NCBI RefSeq assembly: GCF_003143935.1
Contig: NZ_QFRX01000001.1
Coordinates: 3,694,162-3,758,161, forward strand
Direction of reading: 5' to 3'
From: Streptomyces sp. Act143
GTDB taxonomy: Bacteria; Actinomycetota; Actinomycetes; Streptomycetales; Streptomycetaceae
Length of the DNA stretch: 64,000 nt
The first letter of the stretch is position 1. Every line of letters begins with the position of its first letter. Shown piece by piece: positions 51,094 through 59,732 of this stretch. The translations under genes were made by a program, and so were the position numbers. Below the pieces are notes generated by a model. It was not told the origin of the DNA. It ran no database searches and saw only the letters and a program-made list of their open reading frames with translations.

Positions 51094-54000
51094 GTGTCGC
51101 CACAGTCCCCCAGTAACTCGAGCATCTCGACCGACGCAGACCAAGCGGGCAAGAACCCCGCGGCCGCGTTCGGACCGAACGAGTGGCTCGTCGACGAGAT
51201 CTATCAGCAGTACCTCCAGGACCCGAATTCGGTAGACCGAGCCTGGTGGGACTTCTTCGCCGACTACAAGCCGGGCGCGGCTGCCGCCCCGGCTGCGCCG
51301 GCCGCCCCTGCCGCGGCCGCTCCGGCCGCGCCCGCCGCCCCGGCGGCGCCCGCCGCCCCGGCGGCGCCCGCGGCCCCGTCGGTGCCCGCTCCGGCTCCCG
51401 CGGCCCCGGCCGCCGCCCCGCAGCCCGCCGCCGCGGCCCCCGCGCCGGCCGCCCCGGCTCCGGCCGCGGCCCCGGCTGCCGCTCCGGCCAAGCCCGCCGC
51501 CGCCAAGCCGGCCGCGAAGGCCGCGCCCGCCGCGGCGGCCGCCGCCCCCGCGGAGGGTCCCGAGCTGGTCACGCTGCGCGGCCCCGCCGCCGCGGTCGCG
51601 AAGAACATGAACGCCTCGATCGAGGTGCCCACGGCCACGTCCGTGCGCGCGGTCCCGGTGAAGCTGCTCTTCGACAACCGCATCGTGATCAACAACCACC
51701 TGAAGCGCGCCCGGGGCGGGAAGATCTCCTTCACCCACCTCATCGGGTACGCGATGGTGCAGGCCATCAAGGCCATGCCGTCGATGAACTACTCCTTCAT
51801 GGAGAAGGACGGCAAGCCGACCCTGGTCAAGCCGGAGCACGTCAACTTCGGCCTCGCCATCGACCTGGTGAAGCCCAACGGCGACCGCCAGCTGGTCGTC
51901 GCGGGCATCAAGAAGGCCGAGACGCTGAACTTCTTCGAGTTCTGGCAGGCCTACGAGGACATCGTCCGCCGCGCCCGTGACGGCAAGCTGACGATGGACG
52001 ACTTCTCCGGTGTCACGGTCTCCCTGACCAACCCCGGCGGCCTCGGCACCGTCCACTCCGTCCCGCGCCTGATGCCCGGCCAGTCGGTCATCATGGGCGT
52101 CGGCTCCATGGACTACCCGGCGGAGTTCCAGGGCACGAGCCAGGACACCCTGAACAAGCTCGGCATCTCGAAGGTCATGACGCTCACGTCGACCTACGAC
52201 CACCGGGTCATCCAGGGCGCCGCCTCCGGCGAGTTCCTGCGGATCGTCGCGAACCTCCTCCTCGGCGAGAACGGCTTCTACGACGACATCTTCGAGGCCC
52301 TGCGCATCCCCTACGAGCCGGTCCGCTGGCTGCGGGACATCGACGCGTCGCACGACGACGACGTCACCAAGGCCGCCCGTGTCTTCGAGCTGATCCACTC
52401 CTACCGGGTCCGCGGCCACGTCATGGCCGACACCGACCCGCTGGAGTACCGCCAGCGCAAGCACCCCGACCTCGACATCACCGAGCACGGCCTCACCCTG
52501 TGGGACCTGGAGCGCGAGTTCGCGGTCGGCGGCTTCTCCGGCAAGTCCCTGATGAAGCTGCGCGACATCCTCGGCGTGCTGCGCGACTCGTACTGCCGCA
52601 CCACCGGCGTCGAGTTCATGCACATCCAGGACCCCAAGCAGCGCAAGTGGATCCAGGACCGCATCGAGCGCCCGCACACCAAGCCGGAGCGCGAGGAGCA
52701 GCTGCGCATCCTGCGCCGGCTGAACGCGGCGGAGGCCTTCGAGACCTTCCTGCAGACGAAGTACGTCGGCCAGAAGCGCTTCTCCCTGGAGGGCGGCGAG
52801 TCCGTCATCCCGCTGCTCGACGCGGTCATCGACTCCGCCGCCGAGTCGCGCCTGGACGAGGTCGTCATCGGCATGGCCCACCGCGGCCGGCTGAACGTGC
52901 TCGCCAACATCGTCGGCAAGTCGTACGCGCAGATCTTCCGCGAGTTCGAGGGCAACCTCGACCCGAAGTCGATGCACGGCTCCGGTGACGTGAAGTACCA
53001 CCTGGGCGCCGAGGGCACCTTCACCGGTCTGGACGGCGAGCAGATCAAGGTCTCCCTGGTCGCCAACCCCTCGCACCTGGAGGCGGTGGACCCGGTCCTG
53101 GAGGGCGTCGCCCGCGCCAAGCAGGACATCATCAACAAGGGCGGCACGGACTTCACCGTCCTGCCGGTGGCCCTGCACGGCGACGCGGCCTTCGCGGGCC
53201 AGGGCGTGGTGGCCGAGACCCTGAACATGTCGCAGCTGCGCGGCTACCGCACCGGCGGCACGGTCCACATCGTCATCAACAACCAGGTCGGCTTCACCGC
53301 GGCCCCCGAGTCCTCGCGCTCGTCGATGTACGCGACGGACGTGGCGAGGATGATCGAGGCCCCGATCTTCCACGTGAACGGCGACGACCCCGAGGCGGTC
53401 GTCCGGGTTGCCCGGCTGGCCTTCGAGTTCCGCCAGGCGTTCAACAAGGACGTGGTGATCGACCTCATCTGCTACCGCCGCCGCGGTCACAACGAGTCGG
53501 ACAACCCGGCCTTCACCCAGCCGCTGATGTACGACCTGATCGACAAGAAGCGCTCGGTGCGCAAGCTCTACACCGAGTCCCTCATCGGTCGTGGCGACAT
53601 CACCCTGGAAGAGGCCGAGCAGGCGCTCCAGGACTACCAGGGCCAGCTGGAGAAGGTCTTCACGGAGGTCCGTGAGGCCACGTCCCAGCCGGCCTCGGCG
53701 GAGTCCTCGGACCCGCAGGCCGAGTTCCCGGTGGCCGTGAACACGGCGGTCTCCACGGAGATCGTCAAGCGGATCGCCGAGTCCCAGGTCAACATCCCGG
53801 ACAACATCACCGTCCACCCGCGTCTGCTGCCGCAGCTGCAGCGCCGGGCGGCGATGGTCGAGGACGGCACCATCGACTGGGGCATGGGCGAGACCCTCGC
53901 CGTCGGCTCGCTGCTGCTGGAGGGCGTCCCGGTCCGGCTCGCGGGCCAGGACTCGCAGCGCGGCACCTTCGGCCAGCGCCACGCGGTCATCATCGACCGT

Positions 54001-54921
54001 GAGACGGGCGACGAGTTCACGCCGCTGATGTACCTCTCCGAGGAGCAGGCGCGCCTCAACGTCTACAACTCCCTGCTCTCCGAGTACGCGGCGATGGGCT
54101 TCGAGTACGGCTACTCGCTGGCCCGCCCCGAGTCCCTGGTGATGTGGGAGGCGCAGTTCGGCGACTTCGTCAACGGCGCGCAGACGGTCGTGGACGAGTT
54201 CATCTCGTCGGCGGAGCAGAAGTGGGGCCAGACGAGCGGTGTCACGCTGCTCCTCCCCCACGGCTACGAGGGCCAGGGCCCGGACCACTCCTCGGCCCGC
54301 CCGGAGCGGTTCCTCCAGCTCTGCGCCCAGAACAACATGACGGTCGCGATGCCGACGCTCCCGTCGAACTACTTCCACCTCCTGCGCTGGCAGGTGCACA
54401 ACCCGCACCACAAGCCGCTCATCGTCTTCACCCCGAAGTCGATGCTGCGTCTGAAGGCCGCGGCGTCGAAGGCGGAGGAGTTCACGACCGGTCAGTTCCG
54501 CCCGGTCATCGGCGACGCGTCGGTCGACCCGGCCGCGGTCCGCAAGGTCGTCTTCTGCGCCGGCAAGGTCTACTACGACCTGGAGGCCGAGCGTCAGAAG
54601 CGCGGTGTCACGGACACGGCGATCATCCGCATCGAGCGCCTGTACCCGCTGCCGGGTGCCGAGCTCCAGGCCGAGATCGCCAAGTACCCGAACGCCGAGA
54701 AGTACCTGTGGGCCCAGGAGGAGCCGGCGAACCAGGGTGCCTGGCCGTTCATCGCGCTCAACCTGATCGACCACCTGGACCTGGCGGTCGGCGCGGACGT
54801 CCCGCACGGCGAGCGCCTGCGCCGCATCTCGCGGCCGCACGGCTCGTCCCCGGCGGTGGGTTCCGCGAAGCGGCACCAGGCGGAGCAGGAGCAGCTGGTG
54901 CGTGAGGTGTTCGAGGCGTAG
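51094..54921 (+). CDS. kgd: Multifunctional 2-oxoglutarate dehydrogenase (KGD type)
   Basis: GTG 51094 starts the conserved SPQSPSNSSI N-terminus. A longer form from 51067 is possible. 1275 aa. Order: a peripheral E1-type helix (GPNEWLVDEIYQQYLQDPNS), an Ala/Pro-rich linker (about 60-150), an E2-like succinyltransferase catalytic domain (about 165-400, DHRVIQGAASGEF with the His-Arg pair), then the E1o thiamine-diphosphate domain (GMAHRGRLNVL, GDDPEAVVRV, RRRGHNESD). No lipoyl domain is present, so the complex uses a separate lipoylated E2. It decarboxylates 2-oxoglutarate in the TCA cycle, as in mycobacterial Kgd. A hairpin terminator follows. Confidence 0.95.
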   Translation: MSPQSPSNSSISTDADQAGKNPAAAFGPNEWLVDEIYQQYLQDPNSVDRAWWDFFADYKPGAAAAPAAPAAPAAAAPAAPAAPAAPAAPAAPAAPSVPAPAPAAPAAAPQPAAAAPAPAAPAPAAAPAAAPAKPAAAKPAAKAAPAAAAAAPAEGPELVTLRGPAAAVAKNMNASIEVPTATSVRAVPVKLLFDNRIVINNHLKRARGGKISFTHLIGYAMVQAIKAMPSMNYSFMEKDGKPTLVKPEHVNFGLAIDLVKPNGDRQLVVAGIKKAETLNFFEFWQAYEDIVRRARDGKLTMDDFSGVTVSLTNPGGLGTVHSVPRLMPGQSVIMGVGSMDYPAEFQGTSQDTLNKLGISKVMTLTSTYDHRVIQGAASGEFLRIVANLLLGENGFYDDIFEALRIPYEPVRWLRDIDASHDDDVTKAARVFELIHSYRVRGHVMADTDPLEYRQRKHPDLDITEHGLTLWDLEREFAVGGFSGKSLMKLRDILGVLRDSYCRTTGVEFMHIQDPKQRKWIQDRIERPHTKPEREEQLRILRRLNAAEAFETFLQTKYVGQKRFSLEGGESVIPLLDAVIDSAAESRLDEVVIGMAHRGRLNVLANIVGKSYAQIFREFEGNLDPKSMHGSGDVKYHLGAEGTFTGLDGEQIKVSLVANPSHLEAVDPVLEGVARAKQDIINKGGTDFTVLPVALHGDAAFAGQGVVAETLNMSQLRGYRTGGTVHIVINNQVGFTAAPESSRSSMYATDVARMIEAPIFHVNGDDPEAVVRVARLAFEFRQAFNKDVVIDLICYRRRGHNESDNPAFTQPLMYDLIDKKRSVRKLYTESLIGRGDITLEEAEQALQDYQGQLEKVFTEVREATSQPASAESSDPQAEFPVAVNTAVSTEIVKRIAESQVNIPDNITVHPRLLPQLQRRAAMVEDGTIDWGMGETLAVGSLLLEGVPVRLAGQDSQRGTFGQRHAVIIDRETGDEFTPLMYLSEEQARLNVYNSLLSEYAAMGFEYGYSLARPESLVMWEAQFGDFVNGAQTVVDEFISSAEQKWGQTSGVTLLLPHGYEGQGPDHSSARPERFLQLCAQNNMTVAMPTLPSNYFHLLRWQVHNPHHKPLIVFTPKSMLRLKAAASKAEEFTTGQFRPVIGDASVDPAAVRKVVFCAGKVYYDLEAERQKRGVTDTAIIRIERLYPLPGAELQAEIAKYPNAEKYLWAQEEPANQGAWPFIALNLIDHLDLAVGADVPHGERLRRISRPHGSSPAVGSAKRHQAEQEQLVREVFEA

Positions 54922-54944
54922 GTCTCGCGCACCCGGCGCATGCG

Positions 54945-54978
54945 GAAGGCCCGGTCCCCTCAGGGGGGCCGGGCCTTC
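54945..54978. terminator. Terminator between kgd and the operon end
   Basis: Arms GAAGGCCCGG (54945-54954) and CCGGGCCTTC (54969-54978) pair perfectly, with a 14-nt centre that can pair further (TCCCC with GGGG). It lies between the convergent stops at 54921 and 54996. Confidence 0.85.
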
Positions 54979-54995
54979 GGCCTGCCGGTCCGGTG

Positions 54996-57900
54996 TCAGC
55001 CCAGGAAGGGTTCGAAGTCCCAGTAGGGCCTGGTGCGTTGGCGGGCCGAGATGGTGTGCGGGTGCTGGGCGCCCAGGGTGCGGGTCAGGCCGAGCAGGCC
55101 GTCCTCCTCCAGCTTCCCGGCCTCCTCCTGCTCGCGGGCCGCCCGCAGGTCGGCGGCGAGCGCCACCTGGCAGGACAGGGTGAGGGGATGCTCGTCGCCC
55201 AGCTGGTGCCGCACCCGGCGCAGGGTGTCCCGGCTCAGCTCGACGGCGTCGGCGATACGGCCGTTGAGGTTGCGGGCGCTGGCGGCATTGAGGGCGCAGC
55301 CCAGGACCCAGGGGTGGTCCGGACCGAGGGTGGCGGTGAGCCCGGCGAGGGCGGCTTCGAACATCGCCATGGCCTCGGCCCGCTCGCCCGCGGCCTGCAT
55401 CACCAGACCGGTGTTGGCGACCATGCCGGTGGCCACGGGGTGGGCGGGGCCGAGGAGGGCGCGGTAGCCGGCCTCGGCCTCGTCGATGTGGTCGCGCGCC
55501 TGGCTCAGGTCGCCGTGTTCCCTCAGGTAGTTGCCGTAGTTGGTGATGAAGGCCAGGGTGCGGTAGTGGTCGCGGCCGTGCACCTGGGCCAGCTGGTCCA
55601 GCAGGCTCGCCATCTCGGAGCCCACGTCCTGGACGTGGCCGCCCTCGCGGCGGCGGCACATGACCAGTTGCCCGCGGGCCGAGAGCGTCTGCGGGTGCTG
55701 GGCGCCGAGGACCTGCACATGGAGGCGGACCACCGGCTCCTGGCGGGCGAGGGCGTCCCGGTAGCGCCCCAGCAGGCGCAGGTCCTGGGCGACGGCGTTG
55801 CCCGAGCTGAGGGTGCTGATGTGCCGTGCGCGCAGCACGTTCTCGCGGCGGGCGAGGGTGTCCAGGTCGAGGTCGTACGCCTCCTGGTAGCGGCCCAGCA
55901 GACGCAGGCCGACGCCGAGGTTGTGCCGGGCGATCAGGGTCAGGTTCTCCTCCGGGCCGAGCAGGCGGGCGTATCCGTCGCGCACCTCCTGCTGGAGCTC
56001 GTGCGCCTCGTCGTAGCGGCCGAGGTGGCGCAGGCTGGCGGCGATGGCGCCCTTGACCGACAGTTCGGGCAGCTCCATGCGCGGCTCGGCGCTCCGGAGC
56101 CGCGCGTGGACGGTGCGGTCGAGCTCGTACGCCTCCCGGAACCTGCCGCTGGCCCGCAGGATGTTGCCCTCCTGGGTGGTCAGGTCGAGCATGGGCTGGG
56201 CGAGCGGGTCCATGATGTGCGACCAGTGGTCGCGGATCCGCTGGGCGAGGTTCAGACCGCTCTTGTACTCCCCGCTGCGCATGCAGTAGCGGAGGCAGTT
56301 GAGGACCGTCTCCTGGATTCGCGGCTGGGTGCTGCTGAGCGCGCCCGAGGGTTCCAGGTGGGGCAGCAGCTCGGCGTACCGGGGCCAGTTGCGGCTGTCC
56401 AGCGGGTTGCCGGGGTCGGCCTGGGCCAGCAGGCTGCGGACCGCCCGGCGGTGCAGGTCGCGGCCGTCCTCACTGGTCAGCTTGGAGACGATGTCGTGGA
56501 CGAGGCGGTGCATGTGCACCGACTCCTGGTGCGGGCCCATCTCGACGCCGACCGGACCGCGGGTCTCGCGGGTGAGCACGGAGTAGTTGACGAGGGTGTC
56601 CAGGGCCCGGGTCCAGGAGGGCAGGTCCGTGGCCATCCAGCGCAGTTCCTCGGGGAGGTCGGTCTGCGGGTAGGCGCGGATGAGGCCGAGCGGGATGCGG
56701 CCGGGGGCGAACGACGTGCACAGTCCGAGGACGTCGATGGCCTGCGGCTGGGCGTTGCGCAGCCGGTTGAGCAGTATCGACCAGGACGTCATCGACGACT
56801 GCGGGAAGCCTTCTCCGGTGGCCGGTTCGTCGACCGTGGTGAGCCTGCGCTCGCGGACCATGCGCAGGTACTCGGGCACCTCCATCCGCGACTCGCCGAG
56901 CCAGGAGGCGGCCTGCACCAGCGGCAGCGGTACGTCACCGAACTCGGCGGCGACCTCGTCCGCCTGTTCGGCGGTGATGTGCGGGGCCCTGCGCATGAGG
57001 TAGCCGGTGGACTCCGGGCGCAGGAAGGCGGGCACCTCGACGACCTCGCTGTGCTCGCTCCAGCCGCGGTTGCGCGAGGTGATCAGGACGTGTCCGGGGC
57101 CCTGCGGCAGAAGCGTGTTGACGCCGTCGGTGTCGTCCCAGCCGTCGAAGATCACCAGCCACCGGGTGTACGGCTCCCCGCGGCGCAGCGCCTCGCGGGC
57201 GGCGCGGATGCGCTCACCGGGTTCGCTGCCGATGCGCAGCCCCAGCTCGACGGCGAGTTCACCGAGCCGGTCGCGCTGGATGTTGCGGTCGTCGGAGTTG
57301 ATCCACCACACCACGTCGTAGTCGGGGCTGAAGCGGTGCGCGTACTCGGCGGCGAGCTGGGTCTTGCCGATGCCGGACATGCCGAGCAGGGTGCACACGG
57401 CGGCGCCCCGCTCGGCGTCGGCGAGACGCTGGTGGAGCGTGGTCAGCAGGTCGTCGCGGCCGGTGAACCGGGGGTTGCGGCGCGGCACCTCGCCCCAGAT
57501 CTCGCACCGGGTCTCGGGATAGCGGGCCCGGTGGGCGACCGCTCTGGGGACGCGTCGGCGTTGCAGGCCCAGCCGCCTCAGCAGGCGTTCCTCCGCGGCC
57601 TCCTCGTTCAGTCCCCACAGGCTGGCCGGTTCCAGGACGGCGGTGGCCGGGAGCAGTGGCCGGTTGGTGAGGTTGACGGCGGCGAACCGGTCGGCGTGGG
57701 CCGCGACGAATCCGCGCAGGGCGTCGTTCCACTCGCCCGCGGGACGGGGGCCCAGTTCGAAGAACCAGTCGTCCAGCACGAGCAGGACGGGGCCGGAGGA
57801 CAGCAGCAGGTCGCCGAGCGAGTCCTCCAGCGGGGTCTCGCGCGGCGGGTCCCAGCGTTGGAGTGTGGCCTGGTGTCCGTGGCTCTCCAGGCACTGGGCG

Positions 57901-57998
57901 ATCCATGTCGCCCATGAGCGGTGGTAGCCCGGGAAGACCACCAGGACGCGCTCGGACGCCGAGGCGCCATCGCTGTCCGGCCGCTGCTGTTCCGCCAT
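54996..57998 (-). CDS. fxsT: TIR-like / NTPase / TPR protein (FxsT type)
   Basis: ATG 57998 has GGGAGCGTG just upstream. 1000 aa. Residues 15-140 are TIR-like (ERVLVVFPGYHRSWATWIAQ; AGEWNDAL with the Glu seen in other actinobacterial TIR proteins). A STAND-type NTPase follows: Walker A GMSGIGKTQ (206-214), LVIFDGWDD (281-289), GHVLITSRN (302-310) and a winged helix to about 540. About ten tetratricopeptide repeats run from about 580 to 985, ending PYWDFEPFLG. This is the architecture named 'FxSxx-COOH system tetratricopeptide repeat protein'. It closes the operon, 77 bp after the HExxH gene. A role as signal-triggered NAD-consuming or scaffold protein is inferred. Confidence 0.8.
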   Translation of the reverse strand: MAEQQRPDSDGASASERVLVVFPGYHRSWATWIAQCLESHGHQATLQRWDPPRETPLEDSLGDLLLSSGPVLLVLDDWFFELGPRPAGEWNDALRGFVAAHADRFAAVNLTNRPLLPATAVLEPASLWGLNEEAAEERLLRRLGLQRRRVPRAVAHRARYPETRCEIWGEVPRRNPRFTGRDDLLTTLHQRLADAERGAAVCTLLGMSGIGKTQLAAEYAHRFSPDYDVVWWINSDDRNIQRDRLGELAVELGLRIGSEPGERIRAAREALRRGEPYTRWLVIFDGWDDTDGVNTLLPQGPGHVLITSRNRGWSEHSEVVEVPAFLRPESTGYLMRRAPHITAEQADEVAAEFGDVPLPLVQAASWLGESRMEVPEYLRMVRERRLTTVDEPATGEGFPQSSMTSWSILLNRLRNAQPQAIDVLGLCTSFAPGRIPLGLIRAYPQTDLPEELRWMATDLPSWTRALDTLVNYSVLTRETRGPVGVEMGPHQESVHMHRLVHDIVSKLTSEDGRDLHRRAVRSLLAQADPGNPLDSRNWPRYAELLPHLEPSGALSSTQPRIQETVLNCLRYCMRSGEYKSGLNLAQRIRDHWSHIMDPLAQPMLDLTTQEGNILRASGRFREAYELDRTVHARLRSAEPRMELPELSVKGAIAASLRHLGRYDEAHELQQEVRDGYARLLGPEENLTLIARHNLGVGLRLLGRYQEAYDLDLDTLARRENVLRARHISTLSSGNAVAQDLRLLGRYRDALARQEPVVRLHVQVLGAQHPQTLSARGQLVMCRRREGGHVQDVGSEMASLLDQLAQVHGRDHYRTLAFITNYGNYLREHGDLSQARDHIDEAEAGYRALLGPAHPVATGMVANTGLVMQAAGERAEAMAMFEAALAGLTATLGPDHPWVLGCALNAASARNLNGRIADAVELSRDTLRRVRHQLGDEHPLTLSCQVALAADLRAAREQEEAGKLEEDGLLGLTRTLGAQHPHTISARQRTRPYWDFEPFLG

Positions 57999-58075
57999 CA
58001 CACGCTCCCTGTTCCCGCGTCCGCCGCACTCTCGCGCCACACGCTAACGCAAAGCGGTCATTCGCCCACGCAGCG

Positions 58076-59368
58076 TCACAGTCCGCAATGGGTCGGCACG
58101 CCGAGACCGGCGTGATGCCTACCCATCTCGTGGACGAACTCCCTTCCAGCAGTGGTCAGTTCATCGGATTCCCGGAGCAGGGACAAGGCTTGCCCGACGT
58201 CTTCCCTGAACCCCGCGAACCGCTCGTCGGCCCGGCTCCGCCAGGCGGCGGGCGCGGCCGGTTCGTTCCGTACCCGCCACCACAGATCGGTGAGCGCGAG
58301 ATGCGCGTAGGCGCCCTGGAGCACTGCCGGGACGGGCCGTGGATCATGGCGCCAGCCCACCCGGTGCGTGGCGGGGCCGCCGCGTCGGCACAGCGGGACG
58401 AGCTCGTCGAGCACGGCCAGCTTGGTGTGGTGGGTCTCGTGCACCAGGGTCTCCGCCAGCTCCCAGGCCTGTGCGGGCAGCTGGCTGAGGGCAGCGCCGG
58501 GAGCGGCCCGCAGCGTGGCTCCCACCGGCGCGGCTCCCCGGGGCACCGCGGTGGCCAGCGGCACCACGGCCCGCAGCACGGTGCCCGGCTCGGCGGCCCG
58601 CCCCGGATCGACCGCCGCCAGCAGCTCACGGGCCTCGCCCCACCGGCGGACCCACAGCCGGCGGGGGCAGTCGGGACGCTCGGCCGCGCGCAGGGCCCGC
58701 GGTCCGATGCCGAGCGGCGGCACCCGGTACGGGTCGAGGTCGTCGAGAATCACCACGCTGCCGGGCAGGGTGCGCAGCGCGGACCAGCCGGGGCCGCTGC
58801 CGATCCCGCGCGGAGCGCCGACGACCGGACGGGCCACCGGGCTCTGCAGCACGACGCCGCTGTGCCCCTCGGCGTCCCTGATGTGGACGAGCCCGGCCCC
58901 GGCGCTGAGGCGGACGCTGCCGGAGGGGCAGCGCAGGACACCGAGGCCGGGCAGGGCCAGGGTCCCCGACGGCACCGGCAGCGTGCCGCCGACCTCCCGG
59001 CCTGCGCGGACGGCGGCCGCGAGCGCCACGCCTCCCAGATGGGCCAGGTGCCGGTCGAAGGCGGCGCCCGCCGGTGTGGCGAGCGCCTCGACGAGCCATG
59101 CGCCGGTGAGCGGGTAGTCGAGGACGTCACGGGCCGCGAGCGGGTCGGTCTGCTCGGCCCGCACCAGCAGGGCCCAGTCCTCCTCGAAGCGGCGCCGCAC
59201 CGCGGCGGGCAGCAGCCGGCTCTGCTGTTCGACCCGGACGAGAAGGGACTTCACGAGCAGCATGCGACGCGCGTGGAGTGCGGCACGCAGTGCCGCCGTC
59301 CCCGCGAGGGTGGGCCGGGTCCTCGCGAGCGATGCGAAGACCTCGGAGGGGACCGCTGTCCCGGTCAT
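58076..59368 (-). CDS. HExxH peptide-modification enzyme
   Basis: ATG 59368 overlaps the small upstream gene by 4 bp. 430 aa. The metal motif LVHETHHTKLAVL (near residue 310) is the HExxH of the family of putative peptide beta-hydroxylases that act with RiPP-like precursors in FxSxx-COOH loci. The N-terminal 200 residues are helical and the middle is beta-rich, as in family members. Here it is a free-standing protein, not fused to a radical SAM domain. 2-oxoglutarate and iron dependence are expected from the family. The likely substrate is the small protein encoded just before it. Confidence 0.78.
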   Translation of the reverse strand: MTGTAVPSEVFASLARTRPTLAGTAALRAALHARRMLLVKSLLVRVEQQSRLLPAAVRRRFEEDWALLVRAEQTDPLAARDVLDYPLTGAWLVEALATPAGAAFDRHLAHLGGVALAAAVRAGREVGGTLPVPSGTLALPGLGVLRCPSGSVRLSAGAGLVHIRDAEGHSGVVLQSPVARPVVGAPRGIGSGPGWSALRTLPGSVVILDDLDPYRVPPLGIGPRALRAAERPDCPRRLWVRRWGEARELLAAVDPGRAAEPGTVLRAVVPLATAVPRGAAPVGATLRAAPGAALSQLPAQAWELAETLVHETHHTKLAVLDELVPLCRRGGPATHRVGWRHDPRPVPAVLQGAYAHLALTDLWWRVRNEPAAPAAWRSRADERFAGFREDVGQALSLLRESDELTTAGREFVHEMGRHHAGLGVPTHCGL

Positions 59369-59640
59369 CCTCCGGTGCCCCCGCGCCGGTCCTTGTCGGC
59401 AAGGCCGACCGAAAACGTACGTTCACCGGGCCCGGAGCGGGTCACCTCGGGGTCCGTGTCGCCGTACCACATCTCCCGGAACGCGGCGGAGGTCCGCAGC
59501 ACGCGGCCGACGGCCGCGATGAGGCCCGGGTCGTCCATGGCACGCAAGGTCCGCAGGTCGACGTCGGTGAGGTCGGGCAGGAAGGCGCCCCGCGCATCCT
59601 CAGCACCGGGGCCGGCTGCCCGTTTCCTCTGGTCCCCCAC
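59365..59640 (-). CDS. Small FxsA-like peptide, probable modification substrate
   Basis: GTG 59640 has GGAGGA 7 nt upstream and gives 91 aa. The segment LPDLTDVDLRTLRAMDDPGL followed by IAAVGRVL matches the conserved helix of FxSxx-COOH precursor proteins (DL-x-VPL-x-x-L, MDDP, RVL). The C-terminus differs from the FxSxx end: it has FREMWYGDTDPEV, then TFSVGLADKDRRGG. So it lacks the classical terminal F-x-S-x-x motif, and the modified region is unknown. Its stop overlaps the start of the HExxH gene, which supports an enzyme-substrate pair. Confidence 0.55.
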   Translation of the reverse strand: MGDQRKRAAGPGAEDARGAFLPDLTDVDLRTLRAMDDPGLIAAVGRVLRTSAAFREMWYGDTDPEVTRSGPGERTFSVGLADKDRRGGTGG

Positions 59641-59732
59641 CCTCGGCTCCTCCCTGCCTCGGCCCACCCCCGCGCGGCCGCAGTGGCTGCCCACTTCTTC
59701 CCGACAGGCCGGAACCAGAAACCCGGCCCAGA

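Noticed and set aside
51280..51545. Ala/Pro codon repeats that look like a minisatellite
   Set aside because: They encode the flexible linker of Kgd and stay in frame.
50989..55659. Very long leftward open frame opposite kgd
   Set aside because: High-GC shadow of kgd. The protein is low-complexity Arg/Gly/Val/Asp-rich with no domain, and kgd is unmistakable on the other strand.
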